Assembly: GCF_000524195.1 (NCBI RefSeq)
Contig: NW_020170392.1
Span: 1,258,152 to 1,322,151 of the forward strand
Direction of reading: 5' to 3'
Source of the DNA: Echinococcus granulosus
Lineage: Eukaryota; Platyhelminthes; Cestoda; Cyclophyllidea; Taeniidae
DNA: 64,000 nucleotides
The notes beneath the pieces are model-generated. The model had not been told where the DNA came from. It did not search any database and saw only the letters and a program-made list of their open reading frames with translations. Shown here in pieces: positions 1 to 12,400 of the stretch (position 1 is its first letter; every line of letters begins with the position of its first letter). The position numbers were made by a program, and so were the translations under genes.

Positions 1-346
1 AACCGTAAAAATGCGCTCTATTGCCGTGAAATACACCGAAATAGGAAGAAATTTTGGGAGAAAATTTAGTTTATTTGCATAAGGATCAGTCATCAATGAA
101 CATCTGCTCAGCATAGTGACTCGAATCATGCATTTCATTGAAATCGCTCCTTTTAAATTTTTTAATAATTTCTTTTTCGGAATTGGCATTGTAGACTCAC
201 ATTCCATTCCTGCGAGGGTCACAAGCAAATGTTGACCTTCAAATACGATGCATTTGACGAAATTTCGGAAGGTAGTTGATCATATTTCACATAAGCACTC
301 CTTAATTATTTGACGCTAAACCTGAAACTAGTACTTTCCTACTTAG

Positions 347-406
347 CCGTACCAGCCACGTTTAAAATGGAACTCCATCTAACGCCAGTGATGGATGACA
401 AGTCGG
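347..406 (+). CDS. Tensin exon (first in window)
   Basis: The exon is bounded by an AG at 345-346 and a GTAAGT donor at 407. It encodes VPATFKMELHLTP and ends in phase 1. An alternative in-frame acceptor lies 9 bases downstream, giving a start at 356. The hydrophobic/charged alternation could be the last strands of a PTEN-type C2 domain, but I cannot confirm that. It joins exon 474-953 across a 67-base intron. Confidence 0.5.
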
Positions 407-3400
407 GTAAGTTGAAGCTGGAACATGTTGGCTATTATAAGACATTGCACAAAACCGACTTATTGCTTCCCAGTTCCCCCAGAAAGTACCATCGGAAATA
501 ACTTTTTTCTGGAAAATACCAAGAAAATCCGCCATCGGAACAGTCAACACCTTCCGTTGGGTGACAGTATCGATCCGCTGAATATCATCGAATCACGAGA
601 TATCCCATTGGAGGCAGTTCGACTTTCCGACTCGTTAGAAGATATCGACCATGTACCTAACCGGTCGAGTCTGCTGGCAAACACCCAGGTATTGGAAGAA
701 GTCAGTCGTGAGCTAGTGCGGAACCGCAATCAAACATTCAACGACTTCTTTATGAACGCCTGCGGTCGGCAGGACGACAAACAGTGGGGTTTTCCCGTGC
801 ACTTTAAACGATACGCTTCAAAACAGCCTCCATCACCGGACCTGCGAGGCCTGAAGGTCTCAAAAACCTCTGTAGAGGATTGGCCATCCAACTACGAAAT
901 GTCAGATAGAGGCAGCATCGATTCTGGAGCTGGTCTGCATTCGGATGCTTCAGGTGGTAATTATTATTTCTACTGAAAGATATCAGTAGAGTTGTGTGTT
1001 TTTCAATTGCAGGGCGTGCATTTCCATGAATTTTGTTACAGATGCGTCTGAGAGGAGTCTGAAAAGGCTAACCAAGATCGGATTGACGAAAGTTAAGAAG
1101 AAAATCAAAGGTAATTGAATTCGTCTTTAAAGCGCTAAAATGTCTCAATTAACGCGTTGCCTAGGTACTAAATTTGATGTTGATTGTAACATCAAGATAC
1201 GTCAATATCCCACAAAAATAATTTGGTTTATACATGCAAACTTTAATGAAATAACGCGTTGTTATTATGTCCTGATCAGCAAAATGCGAAGGAAAATAAT
1301 TACCTACACTTGACTGCTTTGGCAGTAATTTTGAATAAATGAGGCAACTTTACACGGATTGACTTTGAATAAAAAAATATCCCCAAAAGTGTTAAAATTA
1401 AGGTGGTGTGGCGAAGTGCTTTTTCGCATTTGTATAACAGCGGAATTCTCAATTTTTGGGAGGAATTCCACTTTGCATTGGTTACATGGTAACTTATCAT
1501 TAATTTCCCTTGATTGTGTTTTGATTATTCATTTTTTTTGAAGCCTAGCTTTAAATATAAACATCGAAATTTTCGAGTCAAATATTAACAACTTTCTATT
1601 ACTAAATGCGAGAAAGGATCCATGTAACGGTATAGGCGTCGCCCACACACTTTGTACTACTCCGAAAACATAAAAGCGTATGGACACAAATTTTTTCTAC
1701 TGGATTTTACAAACGATATTAGGACTTATGAACATAACCCATAGTCAAGTATTAGCAAGTATTCAATTTCCATTACACCTTTAAGTTTGCAAATTAAAAG
1801 TCAACAGCCAAATTTGCGATCCATTTGCCTTTTAATGCAAATACTTTCCTAAACTTCGTGATAGGTGTTATTGACTTGAAAAAACATAAGTCCCCAAAGC
1901 ACAACAAATCCAGCAATGACGAACAACTGATGCCTCCACCAGTAAGCAGTGTGGTCCCCCATGCACGAACTGAAAAGACGACTCCAAAATCGGTGGCCTT
2001 TTTGAATTCCACCCCAAAGAGGGTGCCACCTCCACGGCCTCCACCACTAAAAGTGGCGGAGAAAATGGACACCAACGAAGTGGAGAAGGAGCGGCAAGGT
2101 AAAACCCCCGCCGGTGTTCGTAGCGTTCCTACGCGATACTTTGGCCCACTGGAAAAGTATCAGCGGGTGGCTGAAAAGGATTTCGCCGGTGGTGAGTGAC
2201 TGCCATGTTCTCAAGTTAGCGAGACAAGAGGAGATAATCTTAATCAATCATCTCATTTTCCAATGATCAGGAGCATTTTCATCCTTGACTGTTTTCATAA
2301 ATCAGGATCCTCTGTTTCATCTTAGCCCTACCTTGGAACATTTAAATCACGTTAGTTAGAGCGTGGCTAAGTGTTTTGGTGTTCATGGTACATTAAATTA
2401 AAAATTTTCTCATGGATAAGTGGTTTTTGCCGAGAACTTGTTGGTTTTCATTTTTGAACGACTTTCATTCGGACGTACCTTATAAAAATTGCGCAAACGC
2501 TATTACATCCATTGACTGGAAAGGTGTCAATGAATTTGCGATTGGAGCTACAGAAAAGATCGTAACGCCGCTATTCAGCAGTGACCAATTAATTGAATTT
2601 TCTCAGATCAGAAATGTCAAAAGCTACTGGGTGCCTTAGGATTCTCGTTTTTCCTAATTTTTTGGTTTCAAATAAGGTAGACGCTGAAAAAATGACGCCC
2701 TAGTTCTATAGAAAAGGTACACATAGGTCTCCATAGCTTCATATTTTGCATTCACTCAAATCATATGCGATTGTAATCTTACATTGAAATATTCTAGCTG
2801 ATGGTTTTTTTTGTGATTGGGTTCAATGGGTACAACAAAAGCGCCATTTTTATCAGTGGTGTCGTGCCCCTTCATGTGTAGCTGTTACACAAGTGCTGGG
2901 AATTCCAATTAAGTAGGACCGCCTAATTCAACTGCAGACGAATGAGGAGTTCAGTGGCATAACCTTCGTCTCGACGGCACATGGTAAATGGTGTAATATA
3001 AGAATATCAGGCTGTTGTAAACATCACGACATTAAACATACCTTCCTTTTTCAAAGTATTAGCCCAAAATTTGTGCAGTATTGGGAGGTGCTTCCAAAAT
3101 CACTAACACGTTATTCCCCTGGCGAAGCGTTCTACTTTGATTGGCAGCGGCTGAATGGCAGAGTTCATTTGGCTTCTCGGTGCGGCCGTAAGAAGTGGGA
3201 GTCTTGTGGTGTTTTGATGGCTCAGTGAATATGTGTGAGGTTAGCATGGTTACAGCGGTGAGGGCTCGTGGTCGCGTGGGTTTAGCTGCATTGCCAATTG
3301 CCGCGAGACGCGCTCAACCAATTAGTGGCTCCCAATGGCACACGCAAACGCACAGAGAGAGACAAATAAACGCTTGATTTGAGCATTGTGATACATTTGT

Positions 3401-6400
3401 ACCCACCTCAGCGCATGCCTCAGTAACCTGCACAGGATTTATGCCTATAAGAGGAGTAATTGGCCCGCAAGTTTGGAATCTGTTCTGAAGGAGGTAGGTG
3501 AGTTTTGTAACCGACTTTCATCTAAATGCCCCACGATTTCTGCGTTACTATTTTAAGCACAAATAACTTTAGAGCTACTCTGAAATGTTTGATATCCCCC
3601 TAACAGCAATCACTTACCATCATATTCTTCGGTTTTGCTCTAGGGTTCTTGTTGAATGGGTTCAGATTCAATGTACCTGCAGTTAGAGGGCATTTCATGC
3701 TTAAGTTTGACTTATGAACTAAAATTATTAAAATAATGTAATAGCGTGAAGCGATGGGAATATTTTAGAGTACATAAGGCTGCAATGTGGGTGTACAATA
3801 ACCATCAACTTCTATTTACGAATTTAGATGATTACTGTGAGAAACAGTTGTTGTTTTGTATTGGGATGTAAGAAAGTGCACGATAAGCACGTCAGTTGTT
3901 CCCTCAATCTCCTTTAATAATCACACCTCGTGGGAATATTTGGGAAACTAATATTTGAATGCTTAAGTAGTTTTATGTTTTTTGATTACTGAAAATGTGA
4001 GTGTAATGTGGTTACCCTCAAGTTGGTCTTCAACTCCCCGTTAGGGAATTTAAGCAGTCGATTTGCTCAAGCATTCATTGGTTCCCCAGTAAAAGCTGTC
4101 TCGGTTTAATACTCCATGTAAGTTGTTGTATTTCCTGGTGGGGGCACTGTGCTCAGCTTTTGATCCTGTACCACATCCCAATACGTATGCACACCGCTTT
4201 CAGATCTGCAAGTCCTTGATTTCGCACTTCTCTCACAAACTGGATTAAGCAAACAATTGACTGCGTTAGTGCCTCCTTTTGTTCATCTCTGTTGGCCAGT
4301 ATACACTTACTGAAGTCAGTAATAGGGAACTCAACATCCAAAAGAAATGAATGCATTCTCATGCTCATTTAGACCATTTCTTAAAATAGAAAATATGTAC
4401 CAACCAGCAATGTATAACCCAACTAAAGTAAAAGTATTCATTATCTTGACAAGAAAATTTAGAGGAAGATGACTGATTCCCATGAAAAAGTAATGGGGAC
4501 AGACTTTAGCCGTATAGAAGGTCTCAATCCTTGGGTCACCATAAAATAGAGGCGCCATGCTTAGCGGACTGGGGGCAATTCAGCAGTAAACAATGTGTCT
4601 TCCAGGGTATTTGATATCTTGATCGACCTTATCATTCCCAAATTCCCCCAAATGGAAGTAATGCGATACTTGTACTAAATTGGAGCCACTCTTCTTGCAC
4701 TCTTCTGAAACAGATATAAACTAATTTACTCGGGCTCAACCAAGATCTTCGGCGGTATCCGACGCAATACAAAATTACGCACTTTAAATAATTTACAATG
4801 CCCTTAAATCGCTGTTTTATTTGCTGATTGTGTTACACACCTTCTTGGCAGGAACTGCTGTAACAAAATGCACTTGTAGAGACAACAGAGGAATTAGTTT
4901 TGTCATTACAATTGTAAGCTTCTTTACAGCAGAAAAGTAGCGAGTTGAACATAAATTGCTCTGTGACTACGACCGGATCCACGCTCCACTTACTTAGCTC
5001 TGGCAGACGTGAAGTAATAAGTCCATTAAATAAAAGCAAATAGAAACACAAGTCTTGTTTTTAAGTTGTACTGTTCTGAAGAATCACTAACTTGTGACAA
5101 ATACCTGCAGTGACTATGATTAGTGGTGTGGCCATTTGGCCAGACTGATATGTTTACCCTTGCCCCACAGAGGCTTTTATGACGGTCGTGGTAGTTTAAA
5201 GTGGTGGCAAGATGTGCGATTTTGCATTACGATCTGTCGCGCGAATTCCGGACACCAACTTTTAGTCCCTTCAGCGTCCTCTTCCAAAGTGATACCTAAG
5301 AATTACTGATGTTGGACAATAGCGTTGAGTTGGCTTTTAAATAAAAACTGCACGACAGAGTTTGATTTTGCGATTGACAAATATTCAAACTGAGGAGCCG
5401 CCTAGAAGTTGTGCGACGCATGGCACTATGATATATGTCGGGTGTGATCCATTTATTGTTAATTCTTCTTGAAAGGCCATTCCTTTCTATTCCTTTTCTC
5501 GCAGAGAGGGTTCTCCTTTCAAGGATTCACACCTCCCCACTAATCTACCCGCATTCTTTTCAGTTTAATTCCACTGTCAGTGGTGGAGTTGGATGGCGTC
5601 ATATCATTAACTAATAATAAAAGGGGTTCGTACGATTTTTTGATAACTAATTATATTGGAGGAAGTAATCACCACTATAAGCTACAGTCCATTCCCACTG
5701 AGGTATCAGCGTGCTGCGGGTTCTGCTTTCTGAAAAGTCACCTCTAGGATCAAGCAATCTAGCTTTGGTCACTTCCGTTCCCATCTGACTTTTATTTCCT
5801 AATCCTTTTTTCTATTTCATTGGTTTAATGCTAAAGCCAAAACATGGTGATAATTACTGCTTGAAGAAATACTAACAGGGGATTACAAGGGGTGAGGGTG
5901 ACGACGAGGTGACATCCTCCTCCCTCCCTCCTTCCTCGCCTCACAAGTCACTTTCGCGGTACGCAGTATGAGGGTTTATGTTGTTTTGACTAGTTCTGGC
6001 CGTTTATCAAGCATACCTTTTGCTCGAATACCTTTGAGATCAAAGTTGTAATTGTTTGACATTCAGCATGAAATGTAAATTAAACAAATGCATTTGCAGC
6101 CCCCCTCCCCTACACAGTCCAAATGTATTCTTGTAGGGAAGAAGTGATGTGTGTCCTAGGAGTGTCGAGTAAAGAGTAGGTCTGTCGCTGGGGTTAAACA
6201 ATTATGTGTTGGTTGTCTTAATGAACGCTGGAACGCAAAAGCCCCTTTTCATAGCGATGTAAAATGACTTTGACACTAACTATCACTCGTTAATGCATGG
6301 GATTTAAGACCAATTTTATAGTGGCTCTTGTAATTATCATCTCCCAGGTTATAAAGGTCTGAATGAAATATTTCATCGTTCACGTCACAAAAAAAACACG

Positions 6401-9400
6401 TTAATCTTGCTTGTTTGAAACAACAATGATAAGTAACTCTTCCTGGACAGTGCAGCCTATCCTTGAGTGATTAACCACCGGAATGAAGTTATTTAGTTAA
6501 CCATCTCTGAGCGCCGCGGTCCATCGCTACACCTCCAAGGGCTTGACAACAAAGCTTTGAAGCCGAGTTGGACTCGGATCGGAAGGCAGACGAGCTTGAC
6601 ATCTTGTGTAATGAGGATTCAAAACGGGAGAAAGATACCACATAGCACAGATAGAGTACCGTACCGATGCAATATCAGCAGTACCGCAAATATCTGTCCA
6701 TGATTTGGCATGCATGTTCCCTAAAGCTACAGCAAGTCGCTGCTTGGAGCTATGCCAATAACTGTACAGAGATTTTCAAGTACCTGTTAAGTTTTTGACA
6801 TTTTAAAACTACTTTTATAACAGTCCAACTGCGTAGTTAAAATAGTTTTTTAGGATTTTGGCACAAGGCATTTCTTCACATACTTTCTACCCTGTTAAAG
6901 AGCAATGGAAGGCAGAGTATTTCCTGTAAATGTCAAAGATTATTAAAAGTGGTTTTTCCCTCTTTAACGGCAATCCTTAAGAGAAGTGTAGATATGGGTC
7001 AAGTGTCTGCGCATCAAGACACTTATGATCAATTGCCCTCATTTATCAGGAGCTTTAAGGTAAATGCAGGTCAGTTTTTCCTCGAATTTCGTGACATAAT
7101 GCAATTTAAAATGCTCTAAGTAGTACCTCATTTTTAATGCGAAGCAGCTTTATTAGAGATATGGTATAGATTTTATGGATGTTGGATTGAGGAAATAATG
7201 AATTTCAACCTATTATAACCCCGTCTTGGTTACAAATAGCCGTAACTATGGCATTAGGGTGGATGGTTTTTCGGGGGCGATCTGTTTGTTAAACCTAGTA
7301 TCACTCCATTTCTGGTCATCTTTATGCACAGATGGCGATTATGTTGTCCGACAAAATCTAAGGCATTTCCGCCGGCTCCTCTGTGACACACCGCAGTAAA
7401 CTAATCCATGCGGAGAAGACGATTTACATTGCGCCTCGGTGTGGTGTCCATCCATCGAAACTGGAGATATAGTTCTTGCAGCATCATTGCGTTTACTGTG
7501 GTCACCACTGTAACTTCAGAATTTGCTCTGATAATACAATAAGCTTGGAAGCACTTTTTCTAATAGTGCACTGAGGGGCTGAAAGACTACTGGCCTAGGT
7601 GACATGAGTGAAACGCAATTACACCAGTGCGTTGATTGAATCGCGTTGCTTTAAGACCTTGAATCTTTTTTCGGGAGACGCTACAAAGTTATTTAGTTTC
7701 AGTACAAGTCTGCTTTGTTGGAGCCAAAAATGCCAAGTTAAGGGCTTTGATTTATCGTTGTCTGGTTTATTTCCTTGAAGCTTGCTAATTTTACTGCATT
7801 CGCGAACCGTGCTGGATGCCAAGGGAGATAGGCTGAATGAACAATGAGGTTAGTGAATTTTTTGTCACTGACAGAACCTCCAAGTCAGTGGCAGGTCAGA
7901 CAGACTAATTAATGACCAAAGGTCGAAAAAATGGGTCGCACTTATGGTAAGCAGTTATTGAAAATGGCTGCTGCTGTCATGTCCACCGGTCAGTTGGGTG
8001 AAAACGCGCATCGCCCGTATTGAACACGCCGTCGGCAAGGTAACCAATGGAGGGGCGAGACTGCATGGCGCGAGTGCCGCTTTTTTTTTGCAATGTCAGA
8101 ATCCTTCCGTCTGGCTGAATATTCTTATGCAACTCAAATTATGCAGCAGTGTTGATTTTGTTATGCTCTACGGATAGACTTTGCTTGGACTGCTATCAGA
8201 CACCGCTTTGTTAAAATCAATTTAAGCAGTTCAATTTCAGGAAATTTTTTTCCTTCTTCGAACATAAAAGCCTTATGCGAAAGTAGAATTGTGGCATTTT
8301 AAATTATGTATACAAAATTTAACTCCTTGATTACTATAATTTCGAGGTGCGAACACTTTTTACCTGTTTTTGATTTTACGAAGTAGACAAACACTGAATT
8401 GATGGACTTGAGACAGGAGCAACGAACAGCAAATATTACATGAAGTGCACAAAAATGGCTTTAATTCAAATATAAATTTTAAATTGAATTTACAGAGGTA
8501 CTTCCTGGTTGGCTGTGAAATTACGCAAGACGCTGAACCTACTGAAACGCCCAAAAGTACCTCTGCGGACCAACCTGGTTATGGAGGCAGTTAGGCTAAT
8601 GGTGAATCAACTGCAGTCAACGCTTAAAAGATCTTCCAAAATATTTGGGAGGGAAATGGGAGATAGTAACTTGTATTTTGTTAAATTNNNNNNNNNNNNN
8701 NNNNNNNNNNNNNNNNNNNNNNNNNNNNNNNNNNNNNNNNNNNNNNNNNNNNNNNNNNNNNNNNNNNNNNNNNNNNNNNNNNNNNNNTTTTGACTAATTC
8801 GATAACGTTTCAACTCGCTTGGTTTTTCGTCTCGCCAAGACGGTCAAGGTCATGTGTGTGTGAACGCCTGGAAAAACGGAGTTGTGGCGCTAACGGAGGT
8901 CACCGCAATAGCATCTAGGGTGGAACTTCTTGGTCAGATTCACCTCACGCCACTTTGGGAAGGGAGCCATAGCGACTGGGTCAAAGACACCTTGGGACAC
9001 GCGAGAGGTGCCAAAAGTTGGGTTGCGACTGACGCTACCAACGCCCACGCAGACCTTCCTTCCTTAGCCTTTACCCTTTATGTGAACGATTACCGGTGTA
9101 GGAACCCCGATGTATATTTAAGCAAGGCTGATTGGGTTCATGGCTCCGTGTCTTGAAGCAGTCGGTAGAAATTTGCATAAAATTAATTCGGTCAGTGCTT
9201 CTGAATTCGAGGCACATGCAGTACGGAAAGGTACCACGGTGTCGAAACGTGCGTTGGCGTATCTCTCTTTGCTAGTATTTTCTCAAAGTATTCTCCCCTT
9301 TTTATTTATTTATCAGAAACAGCAATAACTAGTTTTGCCTATTTTTGATTAAATTTTTCGGACTTCGTGTTCCATTAAAGTTACTATTCTAATTAGGTGC

Positions 9401-12400
9401 ATTATCAGTTAATTAGTGGGCTTGAAATCCAGAGTATCCAGATAACAAAGCGGTAGCCTTTGAACTGTGGTTGAGTAAACTAGTGTATTATCTATTGTAT
9501 TTTTCGTTTTTTATCTTTCCATTTCCATTACGAGGCTCGGATGATTGCTGATAAAATATCCTCCTTCTAATTTGACCAACAACACTGAAAGCCCCAAAAC
9601 GCCGGCTTTCAAGTGATGCTTTCACCTCCACAATCCGGATCGGATATTTGGAATTGTTCGTTTTGACCTCCAGTTTACATGCCGCCTGCGCGGACCAATA
9701 CCACACCAGGCTCCCATTAACCAGATGGGTATCAATTGCATGACATCGTTCTCTTACATTTGCCTCCAGGACATGAATCTATAGCGGGTCATGCAAATGA
9801 GATTGAAAATTTGGTTTGGCAATGCGGTTTGCAGTCGCGCGTGTACAGCGTGGTGTGGCGATGCGTGCGGGTGCCGGTGCGCCAGACCTCCTTCTTCCCT
9901 CCCTCTCGGTGACTCACTTTCCCGGGGTGACTCACCGAACCCTCGGTCCACCTGTCGCACCTTTCGGCACCCCCCATATGATCCGCCCACCTTGTACAAT
10001 GCAACGTAACCATGGCACCATGTTGTAAATGCTAGCTCTAAAAAATCCTTCTCTTACTTCCGATGTAGTCGGTGTGACTTCCGTACAGTGGTGAGGTTTT
10101 TTGGTTTCTATTATATTAGGGAAATAAGGAGGGGTTTTCGAAACCCATGAAATTCTGTGCATGCTGGAAACGTGGCCAGTTTCAATGCGCTAAGTTGGAT
10201 TGTTTGAAGAACATATTTCAACTGCGCCTAGAGAGAAACACTGGAAATGTATTTAGTGCACTGTCGCAAACAATACGCACGATCCGCCGTGTAACCTGTC
10301 AAGATCGGTTCCATTGGTTTTTGACGCTTCCTGACGAGTGGCGAATTAGCGAGATTCTCCTCTTTCTTCCACCCCGCGCGCCATTAAACTCATAACTAAT
10401 AAAAATGGCAATTACCGTTCATCTTTTAAAAAAATTAAAGCCTTTTTACTATTTAGGCTTGAAATTCTTAGAAATTAATTACTTGTATTTTCAGGTTTTA
10501 TTTTCAATCTGAAATCGTGTGGTTGCCTTTATTTTTAACTGTTTTCCCCAGTGGCACTTTCCTACCGCAGCCACTCCGTATGATGCTCTCTTGCAGTAGC
10601 TTTAAAGTACATTTAGGGTAGGTTCATTCACTTCGGCAGCTGGCATTCTGTGTTGGGGTGGAACTTTTGGACGAATAAAAGCGTCCACCACCAAAAGGAT
10701 TTGCATGTATTGACATTTTCGAATATTGTGTCATAAATGTCACACGGTCAGCAGAATATTCCTCCAAAACAATTTTGTTTCATTTAACGTGCATGGAATA
10801 CACAGTAGAGAGGTGCATTGCAGACATTTTGCCTCACCTGGTGCCTGGCCATGTACTGCCTGAAATTAATAACCTCCGTTTTGTAGTACCCACGCTTTTT
10901 TATACAGTGGCTCCACTTCCGTGTCTGTAATCCTGTCTGCATGTAGTAATTGAGCTCTAAAGCAGACTTGAATTAAAGGTTAAATAAGGATCTTCCATTA
11001 CCTTCAACCAAGTATCCTTACATTACATCGTTGATAGGTTGACCAGACGTAAGAATATCAGTCTTTAGTATTTTCTAGTAACCATAATGTGCTTCTCTAC
11101 TCTCAGTAGGGAATCAACTACTTACTGAGAAACAAAGTAGACACGTGTACATGTGGACCGAAGTCGTGTAATTGTGGTAAATCCTTCTTTAGTGCTCCGG
11201 GAATACCCTGAAGACGAAAGACGAAATAATACTTGGGCAAAATATATGTGTTTTTGACATATGGTTGGACTCGAGACTTTGGCATAGCCCGGAGATCAGT
11301 ATGGCTTGCAAGTGTACAATAGTGGAGCCTCTAAGTGGCGTGTTGCCAAAATCGAGCGTTAGAAAAACAATTACCATATTACACTTCTCTCCAACTTTTA
11401 TCCATATATCCGTCATAGTCAAAGGCCATTACACTGCTGTTGAATTATAGTAACTCCTGAGAAGGAACGCTGGATTTTGGCGTTATATTCTCCCTCAGTA
11501 TTATTCTGGAATGTTTAAATAAGTCGGTTTAGTTCACGAGAGACTCTCTTAAGGCCATTAGAATTGTGAATGAATTCACGGTTATTGATAGGTTGTTGAC
11601 CACGTAGAAGTACAGTTTTAAATGTTTGATTTAAAAATTTGTAACTCCTTTACTCTCTGCTGTGCGCTTCTCATTAATAATGAGATATGATTCACTAGCT
11701 GCATCAGAACTCATTCGGCCGCATTGGTAACTCCATTAACCTTCCAAAACTGATACAGCTTTATGCGATTGCAATTCACAATGCCTTGATGGTTCAGTTG
11801 ATGTAAATATAACGTAGATTTGTGTTTTTTTCATCGCCCATTTACGAGTTACCCAATGTAATTGAATTGCAACTAAAAAGTGGTTTATCGGTCGACCATT
11901 CAAGAGAGCTCAAGGGATCTGCCAACTCCACACGAATGAGACTGCCAATCGATGTTGAATGCGTAGTGCTTGGGCACTTTGTTGCACAAACCTTGGAGAG
12001 GGCGAAGTAGAGAAAGAGGGGCGACAAGACGGAGTGAATAGATGGCTTTGTTTTGCCATTCTCGGTGCACCCACAAGCGCCGCCGCCACGCTCGTAGACA
12101 TTTTGGGCATAGCAAAACACGGCACAGTAGAGGTCTGATCGATGTAACGTCTTGGCCAACCAGAGTGTGTATGGCAGCAAGCATGCACGCGCGCACCCGC
12201 AGAAGCAGCAATGGCAACTATGCTGCTGCTGCTGCTGTTGCAGATGTTGCAATACTATACAACGAGGAAATTGATTCGTCAGGTCTAGCACTGGCACACA
12301 CACGTGTGCACACACACGCATCCACGCACACGGCAACGGGCAGGAGAGGGAACGCACACAGTCTTTCGGCTTACGATCGCCTTCACCTCGTATTGGGGAA

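Noticed and set aside
8854..9156. 100-codon ORF after the first gap
   Set aside because: It is open but has no domain and no splice sites in phase with tensin. The nearby gap prevents further judgement.
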